A stretch of DNA of 64,000 nt from NCBI GenBank assembly GCA_009829735.1, contig CM020619.1:4087781-4151780 (forward strand). Reading direction: 5' to 3'. Shown one piece after another: positions 32,364 to 43,435 of the stretch. Position 1 is the first letter of the stretch, and every line of letters starts with the position of its first letter. Position numbers and translations under genes: made by a program. The DNA is from Pyropia yezoensis (lineage: Eukaryota > Rhodophyta > Bangiophyceae > Bangiales > Bangiaceae). Under the pieces are notes generated by a model. The model was not told the DNA's origin. It worked only from the letters and a program-made list of their open reading frames with translations, and did no database searches.

Positions 32364-34247
32364 ATGATGCTCACGCCCGCCAGCTCACCCTTGGGTGCGC
32401 GCACCTGTTTTTGCGCCCCGCCCCCGACCGCACGCCTGCAGTGCGGGCTTTCGTCGGTGGCGGCTGCAGCGGCCCCCTCCTCGACCGCTCGCCCCCCCCC
32501 CTCCCTGCGGAGCAGCCGGCAGTCGGTGGCCGGGTCGGCTCTTCCGTCGCGGGACGGTGCACGTGGCTGTTTTCTTGGCGGTGCGATCGTTGCGCGGCCA
32601 CCTCCACCCCGCCATGCGGCACCATTCCCCACCCGCTGTGCCGCCAGCAGTGGCAGCGAAGCGGGGCAGCCGCGGCGGGCGTCGCGGCGTAGCCGGGCGG
32701 CCGACGACGCGGCAACCGGTGGTTTCAGTGACGCTGAGGTGGCGGCGGCGGCCCGTGGCGGCGGCGGCGACGTTGTCGCCACTGCCGACGACGGCCCCCC
32801 CCTGCTTGTGTCGGAGCAGCTCATCGACTACTCGGAGCGCCGCGCGGCGGGCCTCCTCCCGCCCCTGCCTGTAGGGGACCAGCAGGAGTTTGCAGATGCG
32901 TGGGCGGCGGCGGTGGGGCCACGTAAGTACGCGGAACTCAAGAATGCGTACGCCCGGCTGGGGGTTCTCATCCACGTCAACTTTGGGGACTTTGCCGCCC
33001 CCGACGCGAGCGCCTTTGCGCGTGCCGCCGACTCGACGCTCTCCACCCTGGCGGCCGCCAAGGCGCGTGCCGTCTATATGGCGACGGGTCTGCCGGGCAT
33101 CAGCGAGGCGTCGGACTTTGCGATTGAGCCGCCGTCGCTCAACGGGCGGGTGACCAAGAGCCGGCAGACGGGTTACTACACCCGCGCCATTGAAGGCGAG
33201 GCCGACGATATGATTGCCAAGGTACAGCCCATCTCGGATGTGAATCGGATGACACGCTTCCGCTCTGCGGTGGCCTACTATGACGGCGAGGCGGAAATTA
33301 TCACGCACGGCGTTGCGGCGGTGGCCATCGAGTACGCATCCGCCCATAACGCGTCCATTGCCCAGTCCGCGGCGTTTGACGAGTTGTACCGTCGCTTGAT
33401 GCGGCGGTTCCGCCTGGAGCTCAGTTCTTTTGAGGCAGCTGAGAGCGTGCGGGAGCTGTCCCGCACCCCCCGCCGGCGATATGTGGGCGCCATGCTCCTC
33501 CGTGAGCGGATCCTGCGGGAGGGCAAGGTCCTGTCAGGTGGCATTCTCAAAGTGTCCTCCTTCCTCAACCACCAGGTGGACGCCCAGCTGGCTATGACCT
33601 GCGGGGAGGAGCTCGCTGCGCGGATGCGGCACACGCACCCGAACAAGATTTTGACCGTCGAGGCGACGGGCCTCATCCCATCACTGGCTTTGGCGCGGGC
33701 CCTCTCCCTGCCGCTGGTGTTTGCCCGCAAGTCCCGGCCGTTGACTATCTCTGAGAGCTACCAGGCCTCGTACAGGAGCCACACCAAGGGCACCACTTCT
33801 GAGCTTATTGTTTCTACCGAGTACCTCCACGCGTCGGACCGCATCCTCATCGTCGACGATTTCTTGGCCGGCGGCAGCACGTGTGAGGCGCTATTCAAGC
33901 TGGCGCGCATGGCCCGCGCCACGGTGGTGGGTGTCGCGGTTTTAATTGAAAAGACTGACGACGCCGGCCGCGCCTTCCTGTCTGGCTATGAAATCCCCGT
34001 CGTTTCGCTGGCCAAAGTGAGCATCAACCGCCTCGAGCAACGGGTGGACATTGCCGAGGAGGAGCCGTTTGAGGATGTGGCCGTCGACATGGATGGGATG
34101 GACTCTGTGGACGCGGGGACGGAGTCATCGCTCACGTCGGCCGCGGCGGTGGATGGATATGGACGGCAACTGGCGGACGACGATGATGACGATGAGCAGA
34201 GCGTGGACGGTGGCCGGTGGACCGAGGATGACGAGGTGAGCCATTAG
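32364..34247 (+). CDS. xpt-like: xanthine phosphoribosyltransferase with an N-terminal extra domain
   Basis: 627 aa, no intron. The C-terminal part, residues about 376-560, matches the bacterial xanthine phosphoribosyltransferase family (Xpt): LRERILREGKVLSGGILKVSSFLNHQVD at the start, VEATGLIPS, LPLVFARKSRPLT, and the PRPP loop ILIVDDFLAGGST near 493-505. It would convert xanthine plus PRPP to XMP in purine salvage. Residues 1 to about 60 are Ser/Ala/Pro/Arg-rich and acid-poor, compatible with a plastid transit peptide. Residues about 150-375 form a conserved-looking, well-mixed domain I do not recognise (YAELKNAYARLGVLIHVNFGDF, TKSRQTGYYTRAIEGEADDM). The tail after 570 is acidic and Asp-rich. 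Bacterial Xpt is about 190 aa, so this is a fusion. Bacterial or plastid origin is plausible. The start is the first of two adjacent ATGs. Confidence 0.9.
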   Translation: MMLTPASSPLGARTCFCAPPPTARLQCGLSSVAAAAAPSSTARPPPSLRSSRQSVAGSALPSRDGARGCFLGGAIVARPPPPRHAAPFPTRCAASSGSEAGQPRRASRRSRAADDAATGGFSDAEVAAAARGGGGDVVATADDGPPLLVSEQLIDYSERRAAGLLPPLPVGDQQEFADAWAAAVGPRKYAELKNAYARLGVLIHVNFGDFAAPDASAFARAADSTLSTLAAAKARAVYMATGLPGISEASDFAIEPPSLNGRVTKSRQTGYYTRAIEGEADDMIAKVQPISDVNRMTRFRSAVAYYDGEAEIITHGVAAVAIEYASAHNASIAQSAAFDELYRRLMRRFRLELSSFEAAESVRELSRTPRRRYVGAMLLRERILREGKVLSGGILKVSSFLNHQVDAQLAMTCGEELAARMRHTHPNKILTVEATGLIPSLALARALSLPLVFARKSRPLTISESYQASYRSHTKGTTSELIVSTEYLHASDRILIVDDFLAGGSTCEALFKLARMARATVVGVAVLIEKTDDAGRAFLSGYEIPVVSLAKVSINRLEQRVDIAEEEPFEDVAVDMDGMDSVDAGTESSLTSAAAVDGYGRQLADDDDDDEQSVDGGRWTEDDEVSH

Positions 34248-34803
34248 TGCGTGTGAATAGGGCGGGTGCCTAGACAGTCACGCTGCGTTGCTGAAGATGG
34301 TTGCTTCATGCATATCGCTCGCTCTGACGCCCCACTTGGGCGCCGCGAGCCCGCAGCGAGGTATCTGCCTTCATGCATGTCGCTTGCCTTAGAAGCACAT
34401 GTCGCTAGTGCCCCACCTCTGAATACGCGCGGGACCTACGGCGGTCGCTCAGTCGAGAGCACACTCTTGGTCCAACACAGTCGCTCTATGAAGGCGCCAG
34501 CTCAAGCGCCGGTTCCCGTGTCTGAGGCTCTGATGCACCGAAGGGGCTGGTGCTCCCATGCTAGTGCCCTCTCATCGCGCCTCAAGAGGCACGCTAAGAG
34601 ACGGCACATACTGAGGCGCAGCCAGAGCGGAGAACATCACCAGATGGATAAGAGCTGAAGCGCATGTGTGACGGGAAGCATGCTCTAGTATTTGCTCGGC
34701 GTGCCTTGCGTTGCGGAAAGCGCGGCTGTCAAACGCAATCCGGATCAGCCCAACCACAAGCAACCCGTTCTCACAAAAGCAGTGCATGCCACCACCGCTC
34801 TCC
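34248..34803. other. convergent intergenic region, XPRT / eL18
   Basis: No gene. A short imperfect direct repeat (cttcatgcat, then tcgct) occurs at about 34306 and 34371. Otherwise unremarkable. Confidence 0.45.
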
Positions 34804-35370
34804 CTAAGCGCCACCCTTCTTCTTGTACCCACAGCTGTGCCGGCGACCACGGGCACGCTCGAAGTTGCGGCCCTTGGACCGCACATAGGGCTTGACGTGC
34901 TTGCCCTGGTGGCCCGCAAAATGGCGGTACACCTCGCGCACGTGCTTCGGGCCGCGGATCAGCAGCGTCTTGCTGCCGGTCGGCGCCCGGAGGGCCAGCT
35001 GGTCAAAGGTCAGCACCTCACCCCCTGCCGCCTCAATGCGGGGACGGGCCGAGCTGGAAAACTCAAGCGCGCACACAGACAGCTTCGGCACGTCGAGCAT
35101 GCGCTCGTCATCAAGCACTTTGCCCACCAGCACAATCGTGGTGCCTTCGGGGGCAGACTTGGCGTGGCGTGCCAGCCGGGAGAGCGAGATGGGCGGCTTG
35201 TTGGTGCGCGACATAAACATGCGCTTCAGCACCACAGCGTTGAACCGGGAGTCCGTACGCCGGGCCAGGAAGCGGTAGAGCTTAACCAGGAGCCGCAGGT
35301 ACGGGTTGTCCGACTTCGGCGCGGTCCACACATTCTTCTTGATGCGCCCACCCTTCTCCAAATCGATACC
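34804..35370 (-). CDS. RPL18: 60S ribosomal protein eL18, main coding exon
   Basis: This exon encodes [20 protein letters not shown] through to the C-terminus [14 protein letters not shown], 188 residues, nearly the whole eL18 length. Family landmarks are [43 protein letters not shown] and [18 protein letters not shown]. It is a cytosolic large-subunit structural protein. Residues 2-6 start directly after an acceptor site (CCTGCAG at 35371-35377, minus strand), so the start codon must lie in an upstream exon that ends in ATG, an intron position common in eL18 genes. A possible donor is ATG|GTATTT near 35647-35652, inside the 35.5 kb repeat, but it is unproven. The closest resemblance is to plant/algal eL18 (MGIDL start). 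Confidence 0.96.
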   Translation of the reverse strand, partial: GIDLEKGGRIKKNVWTAPKSDNPYLRLLVKLYRFLARRTDSRFNAVVLKRMFMSRTNKPPISLSRLARHAKSAPEGTTIVLVGKVLDDERMLDVPKLSVCALEFSSSARPRIEAAGGEVLTFDQLALRAPTGSKTLLIRGPKHVREVYRHFAGHQGKHVKPYVRSKGRNFERARGRRHSCGYKKKGGA

Positions 35371-35524
35371 CTGCAGGAGGAAAACGTACAGGGAGGGATA
35401 GCCAGAGGGTTCGTAAGAAGCAGGGGTAATGAACAGAGGATTTGTAAGAAGTAGGGGTCATGACCCATCACGTCAGCGGTGAGTGCATGAGCAAAGACCC
35501 TTGCCGCAGACCTAGCGGCGGACC

Positions 35525-35762
35525 AGCAGATCGGGTGCCCCCATTGGCCCCAAGACGTGGTCGACATTAGTGAGCAGATAACTGACAGTACTTTTGCCTT
35601 CTCTCCTGATAGCTCAGAGAGAACAAGAGCACTCAGAAAATAAAAAATACCATCTGACTCCCCTCAGTCTCCTCTAAAAAGTGGTATGTCGTGCATCTCA
35701 CGCAGTACACAGAGACCAAGGATCTCATCGAGAATGGTCGACATTTGGTCCAGACTGGCTAC
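35525..35762 (-). repeat. dispersed repeat, copy A (no MITE)
   Basis: Reverse-complement match to 58051-58413. Shared landmarks include tggaccaaatgtcgacc, ggagactgaggggagtcag and gtcttggggccaatggg. It lacks the MITE present in copy B, so it shows the empty target site (gcacgacataccac on the minus strand). It lies just upstream of the eL18 coding exon and may overlap its 5' exon or intron. Confidence 0.88.
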
Positions 35763-37600
35763 AGCAAGACAAGTCAGGCGACCCATCCCGACCAGGAAAT
35801 CTCCCGTCGTCGCGAGACTCCTGAAAGGGAAGAAATAGAGCAGGCTGCAAGGGGGGATGAGGGGAAAAAGCGAAATGTCGCCGGAAAGTCACAGGCGTCA
35901 ACGTAAGAGAAACTGTTTAGAGCCTGTCGAACGACCACGCTCAAACCACCGCGCCACCTACAGGCCAAAGAGAAACTATAGACAGCCTACCAACCGACAA
36001 CGCTCGCATCTTGGCGCCACCTACAGACCCCGTGCCTGGAGGAGCCCGCAGTCAACGCCGTGCACTGAGCCAGCGCCTGTCGCTGCTGCCGCGAACCAGC
36101 AGCAGTCCCCGCCGCCCCCCCACCCCACCGCCCCCTTCAACCCACGGCCGACAACGCCCTGCGCAGAGCGCGCGCGCCCCCAAGCGTTGACGATATCGCC
36201 ACCGCCCCGCGGCGAACTTCTCGTCTTCGCTGGTTTGATTCTCGTCAGCAGGGGGGGGGTCATCGTCTGCCAGCTGTACCTCTCTCTGGGCAGGGGGAGG
36301 CGCCGTCCAACGCTGGTAGGGGAGGTGCGATGCACTTCCCTGTGCCGACTAGGGGCTTTTTCCTTTCTGCTACCATGGTGACATTTTGGAACGCTTCATT
36401 GTAAGTGGCATGTTCGACCGTCTTTGGAGGGCATTTGGACGGCGTATACTGTACATACAAAAACTCTTGAAGTTCATGGCGCACTTTAGTCCATGAGCGG
36501 CCCCTCTCATTGGACGCTGCGTCACAAGGCAGCTGCTTCACTACCGGGAGATATTTGTCCGCAAACGAAAAACGATCAACAAAAGGCTGTCTTGCTCGTG
36601 ACGTCGAACTGTTTGTTTCGCACTCGCGTTGTTTGCCAGTCGGGCGGCTTGCTGAGCCAGCAACTTCAACGACATCGGGCCCAGACCCCCCTTGCGCGTG
36701 GACACGGCTTAGCAGGCACTGCGCTACGGTGCGTCTATATATCATAGATGAAGATGATCTGCACGGCCGCGGCGGGCCGTCGCCCCCCCCCCCCACACGG
36801 CCCTTGACGTAGGGCTCTGAATCGCGTCTGGGGCGCAATCAGTAGCATCGGATTCAGTATAAGGCGCAGTTAGCGCGCTACGTGCCCTCGCGGCCTGTGA
36901 GTCGTTGGACGCTCCTCGGGCGAGGTCAATTTGTATTCAAACTTTCGAGGGCGTTACTTTCTCATCTGGCAGATGAAGGGTGCGGGCACGGACCGGTTGG
37001 GGCCACCTCTCGCACCGAGGACACCGGCAGTTTCGGCTGCCCCCCTGCAACGGCCAGCCGTGCGGCAACCACCTCATCGCAGGCTGCGGCAGTGTCCATC
37101 GCCCCCGCTACGGCCGTCGGTGCGCCCATCACCCCGTTGTTGCCTGCGGCGGCGGGTGGCGCCGAGCCCAACGAGCTGTCGGCGGAGGAGCTCATGGCCC
37201 TGTTTAGGGCCAGGCCTGTTCGTGCCGTTCTTGTCTGGCCCGCTGCCCCCAAGTGTTTAGGTCCAACGCTCCTGCTGTCTCAGCTTTCAAGAGAATCGTC
37301 CTTTATCGGGCTGTAGTTGGCCAGGAGTCTCCCACCTGCGGGCGACGAAGGACTGCACAAAGGGAGCGACGGAGCTGGCTGACACGATCATAATTCTTAA
37401 AATGAACGTGTGAGGCAGGGTCCTACATGTCAAAAATAGAAATACGGGGGGGCTACAAGGGGCGCTTCGGGACGCGATGGCTTCTTTGAGAGCGAAATTA
37501 TAGAGCGATTTGGGCGCCATAAACCGATATCTAGCGTCTCGGCCCGCCCCCCACACGGCCCTTGACCTGAAGCATCGTTCTGTCCCACCCCTCTGGCCGC
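35763..37600. other. gene-poor region with one unplaced minus-strand ORF
   Basis: The minus-strand frame 36260-36838 has an unbiased middle (QPFVDRFSFADKYLPVVKQL and following) that could be a transposon-protein remnant, but there is no family match. A motif around ccccacacggcccttgac occurs directly repeated at about 36785 and 37549. Plus-strand 36882-37316 is open but Ala/Pro/Ser-rich. No confident gene. Confidence 0.4.
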
Positions 37601-39487
37601 CGTCCCAGCTGGCCTGCCTGTGTCGACCACGCCATCCCCGGCCCGCCACCCCCTTTCCGTGTTGACGGTAGCTATCCATACTGGCCCACCTCCCTCACGA
37701 GATCCCCCCGTCCCCCCCGCTGTCCCGACGGGGGACGTGGCTCGCCACCGACCGCGCGGCCCGGCCGCGGCCGCGACGGAACCCCTCGGCGGGGGCAGAC
37801 ACCGTGGCGGCCGCTTCCCCCGCCCCCTCGGCCACACCCACGACCCCGCGCGGCCGCTGCGCGGGCGCTTCGGCTTACCGTCACGGTAGATATGGATCCG
37901 GTCCCTCTCCCCACCCCCCCACCCCCACTGTCCCGCTCTCTCCCCCCCCCCCCCCTCCCCTTGCCCTTGCCCCCGCCCCACCACCGCCGACGCCTGTGCC
38001 GATGTGTAGGGACACGGCGGCGGCACGGCGGGCGGGCGGCGCGCGCCCTGCCGTCCGCCGTGCGCCCGCCGGCGGCAGCAGCAGCCTCGGCGGCCAGCGG
38101 CGGCAGCCGCAGCAGCGGCGAAAGCTGCTCTGCAGCACCGCCGATTGTGGCGAGCACGGGGGGGTGGGGGGGGGGGGGGAAGCTGCTGGCCGGCTCGACG
38201 ACGCGGGGCGGGCCGGGGCCCCCCGGCCGTCTGTGCCACGGCGGGCGGCCAGGCGGGCGGGCGGGGGGCGCGGGCGGGTGGGCGGGCGGCCCATGGGCAA
38301 GAGAGAAGGAAGAAAAAAAAAAGAAAACGGCCACCGCCGCCGCTGCCGCCGCCTGCGGGAACGGCGCGGTTGCCGCCGCGCGGAACGCAACGGCGGCGGC
38401 GGCGGTGGGGGCCCCACGGGGGCGCGCCCGCCACGGGTGCCCGCCGCCGCGGCGGCGGCGGCGGTCACACGAGCCCCCCCGCAACCCCCCGGGGGCGGCT
38501 CGCCTCCCCCCCCACCCCCCCTTCCCCCCCTGGCCAACCACCCCCCCCCCCCCCCCCGCCCCCCCCCCCCCCCCCCCCCTCCTCCCTTGAGGACGGTGCG
38601 TCACGGGCGGCGCGCACGCGGGTGCGCACGGGAGCTCGTGCCCGCCGAGCGCCGCCTGCATTGCCGCGCCGCGCGCGGGGGCGCTCCTGTTGTCGAGAAA
38701 CGCATGGCCGCGGCGGCGGCGGCGGCGGGGAGAGCGCGGCGCGGCGGTGGGGTGGCCGCGACCGCGACGGCGCCCCCCCCCCCAAAAAAGCGCTTCCCCG
38801 CCCCCCCCCCCCCCCCCCCGTGTCTGCACGGCCCTGTTATTGGACGGAGGGGGGGGGGGGCGGGGGGGGGTTGCGGTGCTGCGCGTGGCGCGGTGCTGCG
38901 CGTGGCGCGGTGCCGCTCGCCACTCCCCCGCCCCGCGGCGCACGCACGGGTCGGCCGGTTGCTGGGTGGCGCCGCCCCCTCCACGGGGTTTGGGTGGGCT
39001 AGGACGCGACAGCGGCAGGGTGGGGGGGGGGGGGGGGGGGGGGCAGCACCACCACCGCGGCGGCGGTGCAGCGAGGGGCGGCAGCCATTGTGTGGGTTGG
39101 TACTGTAGACCCCGCGGCGGCCGACCGCGGGCGCAGCCGCCGCCCCCCCCCAGCCACCGCCACCCCCACCGTCACCGCCACAGCTGAGCTGCAGGCCTGT
39201 GGTCGCCGGTTCTTGTCTCGTGGGTGGGTTCACACACCCCCCCCCCCCCCCCCCCCCCCCAGCAGCAGACTGGCCACGGGTGTCCCGCGTGGCCGGCGTG
39301 TGCGTCATGCGGTAGCCTCGAGAGGGAGCAAGAGAAGGAGGATGGGGGGAAATATCCTTGTGGCACGTGGGGTAGATATCGATTGATAGAGGCCGCTGCG
39401 GCAGGCCGCTGCCGCCAGTCGCCACCGCCCCACTCGGTACCACCCCCGCCACCGCCCCACTCGCTACCGCCCCCGCCACCGCCCCGG

Positions 39488-39546
39488 CCACGCCACGCCA
39501 CGCCACGCCACGCCACGCCACGCCACGCCACGCCACGCCACGCCAC
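39488..39546 (+). repeat. (CCACG)n pentanucleotide microsatellite
   Basis: About 12 exact tandem copies of ccacg. Confidence 0.95.
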
Positions 39547-39811
39547 ACGGCCCACGCGTCACCGCTGCCGCAACGGCGGTGCCTGCAGTGGCGTGGCGGT
39601 GGCGGTGGCGGCGGCGGCGGCGGCCGCGGCCGCGGCGGTGGCGGCGTGTGCCCGCCGCCGCCGCCGCCACCGCCGCCACCACTGCCGCCGCCGCCGCCGC
39701 CGACTTGACTACCAGTCCCCCCCGCCGCCCGCCCCGCCGCTGCCACGGGTGGCGGCGCCCCCCTTGGCAGCGCCGCGCCTGGCCAGCGCTTGGATGAGTG
39801 TGCGTGCGTGC

Positions 39812-39815
<4 letters not shown>

Positions 39816-39893
<78 letters not shown>
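39816..39893 (+). repeat. (GT)n microsatellite
   Basis: About 39 GT dinucleotides, preceded by (GTGC)n and followed by interrupted GT-rich sequence and then a poly-G run (about 39936-39961). Confidence 0.95.
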
Positions 39894-39900
<7 letters not shown>

Positions 39901-40959
39901 CGTGGGTGGGTTGTGAATGAGAGCGGTGATGCATTGGGGGGGGGCGGGGGGGGGGGGGGGGGTGCTTGCTGTGTGTGTGTGTGGGTGCGTGCGTGTGTGT
40001 GTGTGGGTGCTAGTGTGCGTGTGGGTGGGCAGCCGCCGGTGGGTGGCCGGCCGCCCCGCCCCGCCCCGCCCCGCCACGCCCCCCCCCCCCCCGCCCCGCC
40101 CCGGCCCGGCCGCCGGGGTGGAACCACCCTGACGCCCACGCCGGCCGCGGCTTGCCCCCTGCCGCCCCCGCCGCCGCCCCACCTCGGGCGGGCGTCGGCG
40201 GCGGGGCGCGCGGCTCCATGGGCTGGGGAGCGTGTGTGGGGGAGGGGTGGCGGGGGGGGGAGGGGGGGGGGGGGGGGGGGGGTGGGGGTGGGGGCGTTGG
40301 GGGTGGCTCGAGCGCATTGCTGTGCCCGGGGGGGGGGGGGGGGTGTCTCCTCCCGCACGGAGCTGCCGTTGGGAATGGGGGTGGGAAGCGGGGGGGGGGG
40401 GGGTGACGACGCGCCGTGGCCGCCCCCGTGGTGCGTAGGTAGGTAGGTACAGGTGCGTGGGCCCCGCGCACCCCCCCCCCCCCCCCCCCACCCCCCCCCC
40501 GCGTAGTGTGCCACCTGCGCACGCACCGTCGGGGGGTTGGCGCGGGGGGGGGGGGGTGGTGATGGGGGTGTGGATGGGTGAGGGCGGCCGGCGGTGTATC
40601 GACGCTGCTTGGACCGGGCGCGGGGGGCCCTGCCGGCCGCCCCCCCCCCCCCGCCCGCCCCCGACGCTCCCATTCCACACGCTCCCGCCGCGTCGGCACC
40701 GCCCGTTACCGCCGCCCCCCCCCCCCTCCCCCCCCCCCAACACCCCCGCCCGCCCCCCGGCCCGCCGCCGCCGCCGCCCTCGTGCGGCGGGCGGCGGCAG
40801 CGGTAGCGGCAGCGGCGGCGCGGCTTGCCGTCACTGGGGGCGGGCACGGTACCGTGCGGGCTGCTGCCGAGGGTCCATCCATGGGGGCGCCGCGCCGTGT
40901 CATGGGCGCGGGATGGTGGGGTGGGGTTGGGGTGGAGGGGGGGGGGGGCGGAGTGGAGG

Positions 40960-41060
40960 GTGGGGGGGTGGGGGGAGGGGAGGGGAGGGGAGGGCAGGGG
41001 AGGGCAGGGCAGGGCAGGGGGGGGGGTGGGTGGGGAGGGGAGGGGGTGGGAGGGGGGGCG
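40960..41060 (+). repeat. (AGGGG)n-like G-rich array
   Basis: Interrupted repeats of aggggagggg and agggcagg, followed downstream (41110-41180) by a CT-rich tract. Confidence 0.7.
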
Positions 41061-41254
41061 ACGGCATTGTCTGCCCCCCCTCCGTGCTTGCCCCTCCCGA
41101 CCCTACCAACCCGCCTCTCGCTCCCGCTCTCTCTCGCTCTCTCTCCGTCTCGCTCTCTATCTCTCTCTCTCTCGCGCGCTCTCCCTGCTCCCTGCCGCGC
41201 ATGGCGTCAGCAATGCGCGCGCGCGGCCGCGGCGGGGGCAAGGTGGGGAGGCGG

Positions 41255-41285
<31 letters not shown>

Positions 41286-41689
41286 TGGGGGGGGGGAACG
41301 GCATGCGGTGGCTGCCCGCCCGCCCTGCCGGGGGGGCCGGCCGAGCCGCGGCGCACGGGGCGGCACGCCCCGCAGCCCGGCCGCTCCCGCCGCGTCGCCG
41401 CGCGCGTGCGTCGACAGCCCCCCCCGCCGGTCAGCGGGCTGCGGCCGACGCGGTACACCTATGCCCGCCCCCCCCCCCCCCCCTCCCCCCCTCCCCCCCG
41501 CGCAACCGCGACGGCAACGGCGGCGACGGTCACCGCGACACTGGGGACGACCCGTGCGTGCCGCCGGCGGTGCGGCCACGCGCGCACGGGCAGGGGGAAT
41601 GGCGGGCAAAAAAAAAAGTAGGACAGGGCGGAGGCGGACGGGGAGGAGGGGGTTTGGGGGGGGGGGGGGGGGGGGGGGTGGGGGGGGGT

Positions 41690-41727
41690 GGGGGTGAGTG
41701 GGTGGGTGGGTGGGTGGGTGGGTGGGG
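41690..41727 (+). repeat. (GGGT)n microsatellite
   Basis: Tandem gggt units; strand-asymmetric G-rich sequence. Confidence 0.85.
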
Positions 41728-41830
41728 TATAGGGTGGAGTGGGGTGGGGGGTGGGGGGTGCTGGGCGAGAGGTAGAGGAGGGGGGGGGGGGGGGGGTGGG
41801 AGGGAGGGGTGGCGTCGGCAGACGGCCATC

Positions 41831-41942
41831 GGCGGGGGTGGCGGGGGTGGCGGGGGTGGCGGGGGTGGGGGGGGTGGGGGGGGTGGCGGGGGTGGGGGGG
41901 GTGGCGGGGGTGGGGGGGGTGGCGGGGGTGGCGAGGGTGGCG
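41831..41942 (+). repeat. 9-bp minisatellite (GGCGGGGGT)n
   Basis: About 12 copies of a 9-bp unit, some with C replaced by G. Four-plus-guanine runs every 9 bp make it a strong G-quadruplex candidate on the plus strand. Confidence 0.85.
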
Positions 41943-42777
41943 TCCCCCCCGCACACACCTCACGCGCGGTTTGAGCAGCCGCGGCGGGGACAGGCGCAAG
42001 CGGACGAGCCGCCGCCGGCGGCAGCAGCGGGCGTGGTTGACCGGGGAAAGGGTGCGGGGGGGGGAGTGTGGAGGGTTGGGGGGGGGGGGGGGGAGGAAGG
42101 TTGGCGAGGGGGGGGGGGGGGGGGGTGAGGGTGAGGGTCGTACTATGGGGTGGGGACGGACGACGCCGCGGGGGTAGTGTGTTGTGTGTGTGTGTGTGGA
42201 GGGTGCCGAGAGGGAGAGGGGGGGAAGCGACGAGGGGGTGGGGGGGGTGGGGGGGGGGGAGGGAGGGGAGGGGGGGGGGAGGATGCCGCTGCCGTCGCCC
42301 CGCCACCCCGGCTATGGCGGCTCGCGCGGCGTTGGCGGGGATGCTTGGGTGGGGAGGGTGCGGAGCGGGGCGGCCGGCGGTGGCGGTCGCGGCGGCGGGG
42401 AGGAGGAGGAGGGGGAGGGGGGGGGGGGGGGGGGGGCGGCCCCTTGCCGCCGCTCCCTCCCCCCGACACTCCCCCCCCCCCCCCTCTCACCCCCCACCGC
42501 GCACCGCGCGAGCGCGCGGGCGGTGATGGGGGTGGTGGTGGTGCTGCTGGCCGCCGCCGCCGCCGCCGCCGTCCCTGGCGGCGGGGTGGTCCCACATAAG
42601 GGCGGCGGCGGCGGCGGCGGCGGCCACCGCCCGCGCACCAGCGACCACGTTCCCACCGCCGCCGTCGCCAGCGGGACGTTGACGCCCCCGACGCGGCGGG
42701 ACGCGCCCCCCACCCCCTCCTCCCCCCCGCGCGCTGCTGCCCACCCGCCCACCCACTGACCACCCACCCACCCCCTT

Positions 42778-42900
42778 CCACCCCCTCCTCCTCCTCCTCC
42801 TCCTCCTCCTCTTCCCTCCTCCCTCCTCCTCCTCCTCTTCCTCTTCCTCCTCCTCTTCCCCCCTCCTTCTTCCCCACCCTCTCTCTCCCCCCCCACCCTC
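42778..42900 (+). repeat. pyrimidine (CCT/CTT)n tract
   Basis: Almost pure pyrimidine for over 100 bp, about 540 bp upstream of the zinc-finger ATG; capable of triplex (H-DNA) formation. Confidence 0.8.
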
Positions 42901-43072
42901 GCTGCTCTCTGCCGCCGGTCGGACGGAGCGGTCGGCTGCTCCGTCCCCGCCCACCGCGCTCCCGCCCACCCGGCCGGCCGGCCGCGGCGGCGTTCCAGGT
43001 ACGCGGCCTGTTGTGTTGGGCGCCCTCCCGCCACACCGTTTGCCGGCCGGCCGGCCGTCTCTGGAGGGACCG

Positions 43073-43074
<2 letters not shown>

Positions 43075-43121
<47 letters not shown>
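43075..43121 (+). repeat. 47-nt poly-C run
   Basis: The longest homopolymer noticed, about 315 bp upstream of the zinc-finger start codon. Its length is likely inexact in the assembly. Confidence 0.9.
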
Positions 43122-43124
<3 letters not shown>

Positions 43125-43435
43125 TCGCCGCGGTCCCGTCCTTTCGTTCTCGCGGCCGGCACACACACGCTAACCCCACTACCGACCATCCCCACCGTCC
43201 CGCACCGTCCCCCTTTTGCCAACGACCGCCGCCACCCGACCAGGGGCGCACGCGGCGGCTGGGGCGGGGCAGGGTGGGGGGGTGGGTGGCAGGGGGGTGG
43301 CGTGGGGCGGAGGGCGCCACGCTGGCCCCCCGTTGCCTGCCCGTCCCCCACCCTCCCTGTCCCGTCCCCCGCGCCACCCGCCGGGCCCGGGTCGGCTGAC
43401 CCCGTGGCTCCCATCCCCGACGGCTGGCCGGCGGC

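Larger units (their letters stand above)
37601..42779. other. GC-rich simple-sequence region, no supported gene
   Basis: Five kilobases of poly-G/C, (GCC)n, GT and GGGT repeats. Very long open frames appear on both strands, but their translations are Pro, Gly, His/Thr or Arg runs. A short plus-strand frame at 42526 with a hydrophobic start (MGVVVVLLAAAAAAA) is not convincing. Individual arrays are listed separately. Confidence 0.6.

Noticed and set aside
36260-36838. Minus-strand frame with a mixed-composition middle
   Set aside because: Possibly a transposon remnant, but no motif, start context or second copy supports a gene call.
38601-40847. 748-codon minus-strand frame
   Set aside because: It encodes Thr-His repeats from the GT array and Pro/Gly runs, with no domain.
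42526-42759. Short plus-strand frame with a signal-like start (MGVVVVLLAAAAAAA)
   Set aside because: The hydrophobic start comes from GTG and GCC repeats; the rest is low complexity with no conserved feature.
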